Below are positions 43,089 through 51,111 of a stretch of DNA of 64,000 nt, piece by piece. The stretch is from NCBI RefSeq assembly GCF_029338395.1, contig NZ_CP119809.1:2232001-2296000 (forward strand), given 5' to 3'. This DNA is from Halorussus caseinilyticus (GTDB lineage Archaea; Halobacteriota; Halobacteria; Halobacteriales; Haladaptataceae). Under the pieces are notes generated by a model that worked only from the letters and a program-made list of their open reading frames with translations, was not told where the DNA came from and did no database searches. The stretch's first letter is position 1. Every line of letters starts with the position of its first letter. The position numbers and the translations under genes are program-made.

Positions 43089-44588
43089 CTACGGCTCCAC
43101 GCGCTTGGCGACCCACCCGGTCGGCCCGCTCGGGAAGGGGTTTCTCTCTGCCTTCGGTTGGAGAGTCCCCTCGCCGTCCGTCGCCCGGACGACGACTTCG
43201 TGCGGGTCGGTGGCCTCGTAGGTGTACTCCCACTGGCGCCACACGTCCTCGCCGGGAAGCGGGTCCGAGAGGGTGGCCTCGGTCCACGTCTCGCCGCCGT
43301 CGGTCGAGACTTCTACTTTTCGAACGTCTCGCGTGCCCGCGTAGGCGTGACCGCCGACCTGAATCTCCTCGCCTTCCAGACGGTTCACGGCGTGGAGTTT
43401 GGCGACGGTGTTGACCGGGCCGGTGCCGTGCCACCCGCGCTTCTCCCAGTAGCCCTTTGCCTCTTCCTCCAGCACTTCGATTTCGGTGAGCCACTTGACG
43501 TTTATCTCCCCCCAGTGACCCGGAATCAGCGCCCGGACCGGGTGGCCGTGACCCCGTGGAAGCGGTTGGCCGTTCATCTCGAAGGCCAGAAAGCCCTCGC
43601 GGAGGGCCGACAGCGGGAACTCCTCGAAGTAGTCGTCGGCCGCCCGGAGCATGACACAGCAGTTCTCGCCCGCGTCGATGCCCGCCGAATCGAGCAGGTC
43701 GGTCACGGGCACGCCGGTCCAGAGCGCAGTGTCCATCTTCCTGCCGTTCAATCTCTCGCCGACGCACCGCAGGGTGACGAATCGGTGTTCGACCGAACCC
43801 GTCGTCCCGGCAATCTCGTCGTAGTCGAACTCGACTTCCTCCTCGACCGCGCCGGTCACGGAGAGCGTCCAGTCCTCGCGGTCCACGGTCGGGTCCACGC
43901 TGTTTATATCGACTTGATAGAACTGCTCGCTGACGAGGGGTTCGATGCCGTCCACGTCGAGGGACTTCTCGTCGGCCTCCGCGAGCAGGGACCCGACGCC
44001 CGCCGAGACTGGACCGTCGTCGGTCGAAATCCCGCCGCCCTTCCGCGACCCGAGGACGGCACCGACCCCGCCGAACGCGAACGCGCCCGCGAGGGCTTGG
44101 AGGACGCGCCGCCGGGCCGCGACGGGCGAGACCGACCCCGAGCCGTCGGTTTCGCGGCCGAGAGACGCCAGACCGACGACCACGCCCGCGCTCGCGCCCG
44201 CCGCAAGCGCGGGCACGAGTGCCCCCGTGAGCGCGAGCGCCACGGCGACGCAGACCACGGCGGCGACCGGCGCGGCCGGGACCGCGAACCGGTCGGCGAG
44301 CGCGGCACCCGCCGCGCTCGCCAGCGCGAACCCGCCCACGGCGAGCGCGAGCGCCAACAGGAATCCTAGTTGGCCACCCACGTCGCCGAGGGTCTGGATG
44401 GACCACGTAATCACCGCGTCGGGGGTCGAAGCCACCACGAAGTCCGAGACCGGCGCGGCCACGAACGCGGGCGTGAGTCCAGTCACGGCGTAGGACCCCG
44501 CGACCGCCGCGACTCCGGCCGCGGCCGCCACGACGCCCGATTCGAACAGGTCACGCGCGTCGGCGCGACCGCTCGCGCGGTCGCTCAC
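43089..44588 (-). CDS. Molybdopterin-dependent oxidoreductase of the sulfite oxidase family, membrane-anchored
   Basis: 499 aa. The N-terminal 165 residues hold about four to five hydrophobic helices, followed by an RRRVLQALAGAFAFG twin-Arg-like segment. The Mo domain (about 215-400) includes VTGAVEEEVEFDYDEIA and the Mo-ligand Cys in LRCVGERLNG (about 271). RGHGHPVRALIPGHWGEINV lies at about 340-360 and a C-terminal Mo-co dimerisation domain has EVSTDGGETWTEA. The topology puts the Mo site on the outside. Redox partner unknown. Its ATG overlaps the stop of the upstream gene by 4 bp. Confidence 0.85.
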   Translation of the reverse strand: MSDRASGRADARDLFESGVVAAAAGVAAVAGSYAVTGLTPAFVAAPVSDFVVASTPDAVITWSIQTLGDVGGQLGFLLALALAVGGFALASAAGAALADRFAVPAAPVAAVVCVAVALALTGALVPALAAGASAGVVVGLASLGRETDGSGSVSPVAARRRVLQALAGAFAFGGVGAVLGSRKGGGISTDDGPVSAGVGSLLAEADEKSLDVDGIEPLVSEQFYQVDINSVDPTVDREDWTLSVTGAVEEEVEFDYDEIAGTTGSVEHRFVTLRCVGERLNGRKMDTALWTGVPVTDLLDSAGIDAGENCCVMLRAADDYFEEFPLSALREGFLAFEMNGQPLPRGHGHPVRALIPGHWGEINVKWLTEIEVLEEEAKGYWEKRGWHGTGPVNTVAKLHAVNRLEGEEIQVGGHAYAGTRDVRKVEVSTDGGETWTEATLSDPLPGEDVWRQWEYTYEATDPHEVVVRATDGEGTLQPKAERNPFPSGPTGWVAKRVEP

Positions 44589-44947
44589 GGTCGCCTCCGC
44601 GCGACGTAGAGCGCCGCGACCAGCGCGACGACTGCCGCGCCGACGCCGAATCCGGGCGCGAACGCGCTCGACCCGCTCTCGGTCGCGTCGGTGGTGTCGG
44701 CCATCGAGTCGTCGGCCATCGCGCTGGTCGTCCCGGCCATCGAGTCGTCGGCCATGCAGGTGGTCGTCTCGCTCATCATCCCGGTCGTCGTCTCGTCGCC
44801 CATCATCTCGGTCGTCTCACCCATCGACTCGTTCATCGTCGCCGTCGTCTTCGGCTCGCACTCGGTCGTGGTCCGTTCGGCCGCAATCGGCGCGGCGAAG
44901 GCAGTCAGCACGACCAGTGCGACCGTAATCGGAGTTGCAAATCGCAT
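44585..44947 (-). CDS. Secreted Met/Thr-rich PGF-CTERM surface protein
   Basis: 120 aa from the ATG at 44945-44947. Signal peptide MRFATPITVALVVLTAFAAP; a mature linker (about 27-95) rich in Met, Thr, Asp and Ser, with repeated Ala-Asp-Asp-Ser-Met units and two Cys. The C-terminus is the PGF-CTERM signal (PGFGVGAAVVALVAALYVAR-type) for archaeosortase anchoring. The next gene, the sulfite oxidase-like enzyme, overlaps by 4 bp, so the two are translationally coupled. Met clusters could bind copper or be methionine sulfoxide targets; both are speculative. Confidence 0.75.
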   Translation of the reverse strand: MRFATPITVALVVLTAFAAPIAAERTTTECEPKTTATMNESMGETTEMMGDETTTGMMSETTTCMADDSMAGTTSAMADDSMADTTDATESGSSAFAPGFGVGAAVVALVAALYVARRRP

Positions 44948-45103
44948 GATTCTACCCGCGAGAGCCGTCCTAAAAGGAGTTTTTCGAACTCTCGCCCACT
45001 TCGTTCGGGGTCCGGTAGCACTCTCTTCCAATTTCGTTCCAACTTCGACCGCGGCCGCGGGGTCGCGGTCGGTCCGGTCGGGGTCGAGTCCCGAATCCTC
45101 CGA

Positions 45104-45751
45104 CTACCGCCGGGCGCTCGCGGCGCGGTAGGCCGGGCCAGCGAGCAGTGCGACCGCTACCGCGGCCGCCGCCGCGAGCAGTTCCCACCCGATTGCGTTC
45201 AGGCCAGCGGTCGAGAGGCGGTCTAACGAACTCCCCGCGAGGACGGCCGCGACGGTCCACGGCACCTCGCCGACCGCGGTCCCGGCGACGAACGCGCCGG
45301 TCGAGACGCCCGAGAGACCCGCCGCGGCCGAAACCGGGTCGGAGGGTGCGGGCGCGAGTCGGGAGGCGACCATCCCCCGAAGGTCGCCCGTCGCGGCGAA
45401 GAACCGCTCGCCCGAGTCGCCGAGGCGCGCGACCAGTCCCGACCCCGCGCCGACGTAGCGCGCGACGAGAAACGGCAGGAGCGCGCTCGCCGTCGTTCCG
45501 GCGAGCGCGACCGGAAATCCGGCGACGGGACCGTAGGCGTACCCCGCGAGGACCGCGACGAGCGTGGTCGGCCACGCCAACAGGGGCCGGACGAGGTAGA
45601 CTCCGACCAGAAGGACGCCGAAGACGACGGGTCGGTCGGCGAGTCGGCGCGCGAGACCGAGGAGGTGTTCCGGCCCGGCGAGGACGCTGGCGGCCGCGAC
45701 GACGGCGAGAAGGGCGAGTCCGGCGGTCTGTCGGCGCGCGAACGCGGTCAT
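45104..45751 (-). CDS. TVP38/TMEM64-family (VTT domain) membrane protein
   Basis: 215 aa. About five or six hydrophobic helices. The VTT/DedA-like core spans about 55-165 with LLAWPTTLVAVLAGYAYGPVAGF and a VARYVGAGSG-type turn, then SRLAPAPSDPVSAAAGLSGV matching the family's re-entrant Pro-x-Pro motif. Family role: lipid or ion handling in the membrane, substrate unclear. Divergent from the secreted DUF2341 gene at 45886. Confidence 0.8.
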   Translation of the reverse strand: MTAFARRQTAGLALLAVVAAASVLAGPEHLLGLARRLADRPVVFGVLLVGVYLVRPLLAWPTTLVAVLAGYAYGPVAGFPVALAGTTASALLPFLVARYVGAGSGLVARLGDSGERFFAATGDLRGMVASRLAPAPSDPVSAAAGLSGVSTGAFVAGTAVGEVPWTVAAVLAGSSLDRLSTAGLNAIGWELLAAAAAVAVALLAGPAYRAASARR

Positions 45752-45885
45752 CGCGGAGGGGTTTTCGTTCGGCGGGTAACTTCTTTTTGGGTCGGGACGC
45801 GGGTCTCGGCGGTCGTCGAGACCCGCAGGAAGTGAAATTATTCCTACTATTAGTAGTACCTAACGAATTAAGTATCCGGTGCGGT

Positions 45886-47724
45886 ATGTACGATTCGAAG
45901 ATGACTCTCTTGCGTTCGACGCTGGCAGTTCTCGCCGCGATAGCAGTCGTCTCCTCGGGGGCCTCGGCGCTGGCCCTGCAAGACGCTCCGGCGGTAGACG
46001 GTCCGACACCGGCGGACGGACCGGAGGCGACTGGGGCGACGGCGACGACGGCGACGACGTGGTGGAACGCCGACTGGCAGTACAAGCGACCCATCGACGT
46101 GACCGAACAGTCGGGGACCGACCTGCGAAACTACCCCGTCGTGACGCCGACCATCGACATCGGTTCGGCGTCCCCAGCCTCGATTCGCGTCGTGGACGAA
46201 GCGACCGGTGAAGTCCTCGACTTCGGCGTGAGAGAGACCGGAGACGGGTACCGACTCGCTTTTCAGGTGAACGTCGGTGCGCGACAGACGCGCTCGGACA
46301 TCGCCGTCTACTACGGCAACCCGGCGGCGTCCTCGGCGACCGTCCCGTGGAATCAGGCCCGGTACAACGTCTACGACGGATTCGACGACGGTAGTCTCGA
46401 CTCGAAGTGGACCGTCGAGTCGGGGCAGTGGACCGAATCCGGCGGCGCGCTGAAACCCCGCGGCGACGGCGTTCGAATCCACCGGAACCTGAGCCAGTCG
46501 CTCGTGCAGTCGAACGTGCCTATCTACTGGGAGACGCGGGTTATCTCGCGTTCGACCGGCGGCGGGACCGACCAGCGCCGGGCGTGGTTGGTCAACGAGA
46601 ACGGTGAAGGCCACCGATTGCTCTTCGTGCGGACCTACCAGAACGGCGACGACGGCGTGGGCGTCAACATCGGGTGGAACTCGCCCGACCGCCGAAAACT
46701 GCTGGCCGCGGGCCAGTTCGCGGTGGACCAACCGATTCGGGAGGAAGTCGTCCTCCGACCCAACGGCGACATCGAGGCGTACGCCGAGAACGAGGCGAAC
46801 GGCGAGACGGGGAGCAAGGTGTACGACGCCGAGGAGACCTACCGCTACTCCCGAATCGTCTTCCGGGACCACGGCGGGGACCCCGGCGCGGAGTGGGACT
46901 ACGTGAAGATTCGCTACCGACTCGACTCGGAACCGGCGGTGAGTGTCGGGGACCGGCGGACGCGTTCGCCGACCCGGACGACCACCGTGACGACTGCGAC
47001 CACGACGACCACGGCCGCGACGACCACGACCACGGCCGCGACGACCACGACCACGGCCGCGCCGACTACGACCACAGTCACGCCGACCACGACGCCCGCG
47101 GAGTCAGAGCCACCGGCGACGACTGCCGAGGGGTGTCGGCCCTCGAACGGGGAACCGCGGATGCAGGCGGTGCAGTTGCACACCGACGACACGACGGTCA
47201 GGCCAGACGACCCCGGCCAAATCTCGGGCGCGATTGCCAGCGACATCACCAACGACTGCCCGGTCAAAGTCCAGATTACGCTCCAAGTGCCAAACGGCGT
47301 TCGGGTCAGCGGCGGGAGCAACATCCAGAGCAGTGGTGGGGGTCTCAGCACCTCCACGTTCGTCGTCGAACCCGGCGAAATCAAGAACGTCCGCGCCGAG
47401 GTGTACGGGAGCGACCCCGGACCGAAGACGGTGCAGGCGTCTATCACCTACTTCCCGGTCGGCCACCAGAACATGGCCAAGCAGGAAGACGGTCTCTCGC
47501 TCCAGTTCGAAGTCGAAGAGGTGCCCGACGAGGGCGAGACGACCACCGACGCCGAAGCGCGAGACTCCGACGGCGACGGCGTGCCCGACGACGTGGACTA
47601 CGCGCCCAACGACCCGTCGGTTCAGTCGAAGTCGGACCTCGACACCGGTCTCCCCGGATTCTCGCTGTCGGCCGGGGTCGTCGCGCTCGCGCTGGCCGCG
47701 CTGGTCGCCGCGCGCAGGCGCTGA
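45886..47724 (+). CDS. Large secreted DUF2341/concanavalin-like PGF-CTERM surface protein
   Basis: 612 aa from the ATG at 45886 (a second ATG at 45901 is equally possible). Signal peptide LLRSTLAVLAAIAVVSSGAS; a DUF2341 domain starting WWNADWQYKRPIDVTEQSG (about 62); a lectin-like domain (about 160-350); a Thr-rich linker with tandem repeats (about 365-405, likely O-glycosylated). A CARDB-like domain with Cys pair follows (about 412-555). DSDGDGVPDDVDYAPNDPS is a thrombospondin-type-3 calcium repeat, and LPGFSLSAGVVALALAALVA the PGF-CTERM anchor. Probable cell-surface, sugar-binding protein. Confidence 0.82.
   Translation: MYDSKMTLLRSTLAVLAAIAVVSSGASALALQDAPAVDGPTPADGPEATGATATTATTWWNADWQYKRPIDVTEQSGTDLRNYPVVTPTIDIGSASPASIRVVDEATGEVLDFGVRETGDGYRLAFQVNVGARQTRSDIAVYYGNPAASSATVPWNQARYNVYDGFDDGSLDSKWTVESGQWTESGGALKPRGDGVRIHRNLSQSLVQSNVPIYWETRVISRSTGGGTDQRRAWLVNENGEGHRLLFVRTYQNGDDGVGVNIGWNSPDRRKLLAAGQFAVDQPIREEVVLRPNGDIEAYAENEANGETGSKVYDAEETYRYSRIVFRDHGGDPGAEWDYVKIRYRLDSEPAVSVGDRRTRSPTRTTTVTTATTTTTAATTTTTAATTTTTAAPTTTTVTPTTTPAESEPPATTAEGCRPSNGEPRMQAVQLHTDDTTVRPDDPGQISGAIASDITNDCPVKVQITLQVPNGVRVSGGSNIQSSGGGLSTSTFVVEPGEIKNVRAEVYGSDPGPKTVQASITYFPVGHQNMAKQEDGLSLQFEVEEVPDEGETTTDAEARDSDGDGVPDDVDYAPNDPSVQSKSDLDTGLPGFSLSAGVVALALAALVAARRR
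46990..47062 (+). repeat. 21-nt in-frame tandem repeat encoding the Thr/Ala linker
   Basis: Three near-identical units of ACGACCACGACCACGGCCGC encode Thr-Thr-Thr-Thr-Thr-Ala-Ala-type units in the surface protein. Likely length-variable between strains. Confidence 0.75.
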
Positions 47725-47864
47725 GCGACCGTCGGGAAACCCGACGGTCGCGCTGACGGGAGGGCATTTTCGACGTTTCCAAAAGAAATTTTTCTGTTGC
47801 TTTTAGCAATGTATAGTTAGTCAATGGCGTCCGTTCTGCCCGAGTCGGCGGCGAACCGACCGGT

Positions 47865-47995
47865 CGGACGCGCCCGGCCGACCAATCGACAGGGTGAGAT
47901 AAAGGGGCCGCCCGGTCGCGTGACCGCGACCGGGCGGGGGCTTTCTGGGACTTCTTCCCGACGATTCCGGCGGTAGCTGTCACGAGACGAGGCGA
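47865..47995 (-). repeat. Structured dispersed repeat R2, copy C (minimal)
   Basis: Lies in the gene-free gap 47725-48074. On the minus strand, GCCCCCGCCCGGTCGCG pairs with CGCGACCGGGCGGCCCC around a GTCA loop (47902-47941 on +), followed by CTTTATCTCACCC and TTGGTCGGCCGGGCG. It lacks the inner hairpin of the other copies. An AT-rich stretch (47775-47820) fills the rest of the gap. Confidence 0.72.
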
Positions 47996-48074
47996 ACGAG
48001 GGACTCCCGAAACGGTCCCGTTCCCCCGGCGACTCGCGCAACCTTTAATCCCGGCCGGGAGCGACTTGGAAGCG

Positions 48075-48482
48075 ATGAGCGAAGACGCCGAGTCCGCGGG
48101 CGAGGGGACGCGCGCAGACTCCGCCGACGACGCCGACCCCGTAGCTGTCGGCGTCGAACTCCTCTCGAAAGTCGAACACCCCGAGTTGACGGTCGCGGAG
48201 GCGGTAGACCGCATCGAAACCGTCACGACCCACCCGGCGACGACGCGCAAGATTCTGGACGAGGCCGAGAAGCGCGGCGTCATCGAGCGCGAGAACGGTA
48301 TCGTCAAGACCACTGGCGGCGGCTACGTCAGCTTCCAGAGCGAAGTCGTCACGAAGGAGGGCGACTTCTCGTGTCGGCGGTGCGGCGCGAGCATCTCGAC
48401 GGGACACTTCATCAAACTCGATGCGGGCGAACACGGCGCGTTCGGTCCCGAGTGCATCCGGAAGGTCACCGGTCGGGACTGA
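48075..48482 (+). CDS. Winged-helix protein with treble-clef-like Cys ligands (DUF5830-like)
   Basis: 135 aa from the ATG at 48075. Acidic N-terminus; helix-turn-helix about 30-75 (LTVAEAVDRIETVTTHPATT, KILDEAEKRGVIERENGIV); then a small zinc-binding tail with SCRRCGASIS and a His plus a second Cys in GPECIRK. The Cys-x2-Cys...Cys set is complete enough to bind zinc. Conserved haloarchaeal family; DNA-binding role inferred from the fold. Confidence 0.72.
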   Translation: MSEDAESAGEGTRADSADDADPVAVGVELLSKVEHPELTVAEAVDRIETVTTHPATTRKILDEAEKRGVIERENGIVKTTGGGYVSFQSEVVTKEGDFSCRRCGASISTGHFIKLDAGEHGAFGPECIRKVTGRD

Positions 48483-48525
48483 CGCCCGCCACTGACCCCC
48501 CGACGACGGATTCACCGACCCCCGC

Positions 48526-49794
48526 TCACCGACCGCGACTCAACTCGTCGATGAGCTTCTGTAGCGTGCGCTGTTGCTCGGCCAGCAGTTCGTTCTGGTG
48601 CTGGACCGCCTCGGTCAGCGCCTCCAGTTGGGCCTCGGTGGTGTCGCGCTCCAACTCCGAACTCGCCGGTTCGAAGCCCGAGTCGGCGAACCCGTCCGAA
48701 TCGGTGGTCTCGGCGCTCGCGTTCGCGGCGGTGGCGGCCCCGCTCGCGTCGGCGGCGTCCGCGGTGTCTTCGGTGTCCGTGGTGTCGGCGGCGTCCGCGG
48801 TCAGCGCCGCCTCGTCGGAGTCGCCAGACTGGTCCGTCTGCGAACGCGCCGACTCGGAGTCGGCGCGTTCGGCTCGCTCGGCGCTCTCGGTGGATTCTGG
48901 GGCGCTCGCGCTCGCCGCGGCCGCTTTCGCCGCCGCGTCGCTCGCTTCGGCGGCGCTCACGGATTCGGCGTCGTCGGGTCGGTCGGCCGTCGTGACGCTG
49001 GCTTCCTCCTCCACGATGGCACCGTTCTCGTCGAGTTCCGGCGGGTTGGCGTCGATGGGGTCCACGCCGCCACCGGCCAGCGGGTCGGCCTCCTCGTCGG
49101 CGTCGGGGTCGGAGTCGGCGGACGCCTCGCCCTCGGCGTCGGCGTGGTCGTCCGGGTCGGCGTGTTCCCGCGCGAACTCCTCGTAGGAACTCGCGCCGTG
49201 GTACTCAAGCAGTGCGCGCTCGATGCGCTCGCGGACCTCGCGGGTCTGGTCGCTCGGGGTCTTGATGCGCTGGGGTCGGCCCGCGCTCTCGATGATAATC
49301 TGGGAGGAGACGCTCCCTTCCTCCACGTCGAGGGCGGTCACGTCGGCAAAGTGGAACTCCTCGTAGTCCTCGTCCCACACCGCCGCGCCGACGTGCTTGA
49401 CGACGCGTTCGCTGGTGATGACCAGCGTGAGTTCGCTGAACTGGTAGGTCTGTTTGACCGTCTCGTCGGGTCCGGTCACGTCGGCGGCGTTCAACACGCC
49501 CGCCAGCACGGGGTGAAGCGCCTCGTAGAGGCGGTTCGACGGCACTTTGAACTTCTCTTGGCCGTCGATGCCGTAGTCGAGGGTGACAGACGACTTGCGC
49601 CGCCCCTCCGAAATCTCGATTCGCTCGGCGTCGTGAGAGTACTCCTCGACGGACTCGTCGCTCAGGAGTCCGTCCGCGCGATAGATGAGGGTCCGCGTCT
49701 TGGTCACGTAGAGACCGTCTTCGCCTCCGAGGGAGACTCGTGCGGCGACCTGTTCGCCGTTCAACCGGGACTGTACGATGGCGGGAACGCTCAT
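48526..49794 (-). CDS. PH-like-domain protein with long acidic tail and coiled-coil end (DUF7115-like)
   Basis: 422 aa. Two related beta-rich PH-like halves cover 1-190 (VSLGGEDGLYVTKTRTLIYR and YQFSELTLVITSERVVKHVG are equivalent strands). Residues 200-385 are low-complexity Asp/Ala/Glu/Ser, and the last 35 form a coiled coil (LEALTEAVQHQNELLAEQQR). No signal or membrane helix. A TATA-like TTTAA lies about 25 bp before its ATG. Function unknown. Confidence 0.72.
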   Translation of the reverse strand: MSVPAIVQSRLNGEQVAARVSLGGEDGLYVTKTRTLIYRADGLLSDESVEEYSHDAERIEISEGRRKSSVTLDYGIDGQEKFKVPSNRLYEALHPVLAGVLNAADVTGPDETVKQTYQFSELTLVITSERVVKHVGAAVWDEDYEEFHFADVTALDVEEGSVSSQIIIESAGRPQRIKTPSDQTREVRERIERALLEYHGASSYEEFAREHADPDDHADAEGEASADSDPDADEEADPLAGGGVDPIDANPPELDENGAIVEEEASVTTADRPDDAESVSAAEASDAAAKAAAASASAPESTESAERAERADSESARSQTDQSGDSDEAALTADAADTTDTEDTADAADASGAATAANASAETTDSDGFADSGFEPASSELERDTTEAQLEALTEAVQHQNELLAEQQRTLQKLIDELSRGR

Positions 49795-49907
49795 GAAGTG
49801 GTATGATTAGCCCCCCGGCTTAAATCCGCCGGGTGAGTAGCGCGACGTATTTACTGGCGCTCGGACGACACGAAACCACCGTAACCCAGTCCGTGACGTT
49901 TAGGACG

Positions 49908-50537
49908 ATGGCCCGCGAACTACGGTCTGTGGGAGTGTACGACCGGTATCTCGCCGCCCGCCTCCGGAGACACGACGCCGACCCGCCGAGTCACGTCGCG
50001 GTCAACATCACCGAACGCGACTTGCTCGAACAGGGCGCGTACGCCACCCTCGAAGCCTTCTTCGAGTGGGCCTTCGAGTACGATGTCGAACGAATCACCG
50101 TCTACGCCAGCGTCTTGGACCCCGAAGCGGCCCCGACGCTCCAGCGCGAACTCGAAGGGGTGTCGGCCCCGCGCAAGTTGGCGGTCCGCGGCCCCGACGA
50201 CACCCAACGCGCCGACGCGCCGATTCAGGTCTCCATCGGTCTCGGTGGCAAACACGAGTTCGCTGGCGCGGTCCGGAAAATCGCCGAAAACGTGCGGGAC
50301 GGCGAGTTGACCGCCGAGGAGGTGGGCGAGAGCGAAGTCGAGGAGCATCTGGTGTTCCCCGAGAACCCGGACCTCGTTATCAAGACGGGCGCGGAACGAC
50401 TCTCGGACTTCATGATTTGGCAGTCGGTGTACTCGGAACTCTACTTCACCGACGTGAACTGGCGGGACTTCCGGAAGCGCGACTACCTCCGTGCGCTGTT
50501 GGACTACAAGAATCGCCAGCGGCGGTTCGGGCGATAG
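49908..50537 (+). CDS. Cis-prenyltransferase paralogue lacking the catalytic DGNRR motif
   Basis: 209 aa from the ATG at 49908, which aligns with the start of UppS downstream; a GTG at 49833 would add 25 residues. HVAVNITERDLLEQGAYATL occupies the place where active enzymes have HVAVIxDGNRR, so the catalytic Asp is missing. The C-terminus keeps the pyrophosphate-binding region, KTGAERLSDFMIWQSVYSEL. This is the layout of the non-catalytic NgBR/Nus1-type subunit of heteromeric enzymes. The intact uppS lies 0.6 kb away in convergent orientation. Confidence 0.75.
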   Translation: MARELRSVGVYDRYLAARLRRHDADPPSHVAVNITERDLLEQGAYATLEAFFEWAFEYDVERITVYASVLDPEAAPTLQRELEGVSAPRKLAVRGPDDTQRADAPIQVSIGLGGKHEFAGAVRKIAENVRDGELTAEEVGESEVEEHLVFPENPDLVIKTGAERLSDFMIWQSVYSELYFTDVNWRDFRKRDYLRALLDYKNRQRRFGR

Positions 50538-50540
50538 GCG

Positions 50541-51111
50541 ACGACCTAATTATATTCCCCACCACCTGCGGGGAGAAATCTTTTCAAGAGCAACTTTTGA
50601 CTTCTCCTGAATTCTTTTGGCAATCTCTCTTTCCTTCATATGTGTTCCATCTTTCCCCAAATCCCTATTTATATATTCGAATTGCTTGAAAACCTCGGTT
50701 ACTGACTCTTTTTCTTCTGCATTTAGGGAAGCGTGTGAAGTTACTCTAATTTCGAGTAATCGCTCCCGTAGAAACCAAATATCTGTCATTTTCTTATCTG
50801 TCAATTGTTTCTCAATATCTTTTTTAGCCCGGATTACATCATTGACATCCATATCTTCGAATCTTTTTAATATAGACCTAATTTCATTTACTGCTTCAAT
50901 TTTACGTCGTCTATAAACGAACCACTGAGTGGCTAAAGCACTGATAATACCTGCAAACCCTGCGATAAACGCGCTTTCTGCAACCATGTATTGAAAATAC
51001 GAGTAAATATGAGAAGACTGTTTCGGCGAAATTTACCAACAACATACATACACACAACCAACAACTCTGGAGAACTAAATCCATCAAGAATGAGTCTGTA
51101 TTTATAGTAGC
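50541..51111. other. AT-rich islet between the two cis-prenyltransferase genes
   Basis: A sharp drop in GC relative to both flanks. It encloses the gene at 50550-50987 and an AT-rich leader (50988-51105). No transposase, tRNA end or direct-repeat boundary found. Looks like recently acquired DNA. Confidence 0.65.
50550..50987 (-). CDS. AT-rich orphan gene: membrane-anchored coiled-coil protein
   Basis: 145 aa. An N-terminal helix (about 5-24, AFIAGFAGIISALATQWFVY) followed by Arg/Lys-rich residues fixes a cytoplasmic tail. The rest is charged helix (RKIEAVNEIRSILKRFEDMD and on) without the acidic bias of the other proteins. Codon use is AT-rich (AAA, ATT, GAA), unlike the neighbours, indicating horizontal acquisition. 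No family recognised. Confidence 0.6.
   Translation of the reverse strand: MVAESAFIAGFAGIISALATQWFVYRRRKIEAVNEIRSILKRFEDMDVNDVIRAKKDIEKQLTDKKMTDIWFLRERLLEIRVTSHASLNAEEKESVTEVFKQFEYINRDLGKDGTHMKEREIAKRIQEKSKVALEKISPRRWWGI

Noticed and set aside
49833-49907. GTG start of the cis-prenyltransferase paralogue
   Set aside because: The ATG at 49908 aligns with the start of UppS and places the TATA-like GTATTTAC at 49847-49854 upstream.
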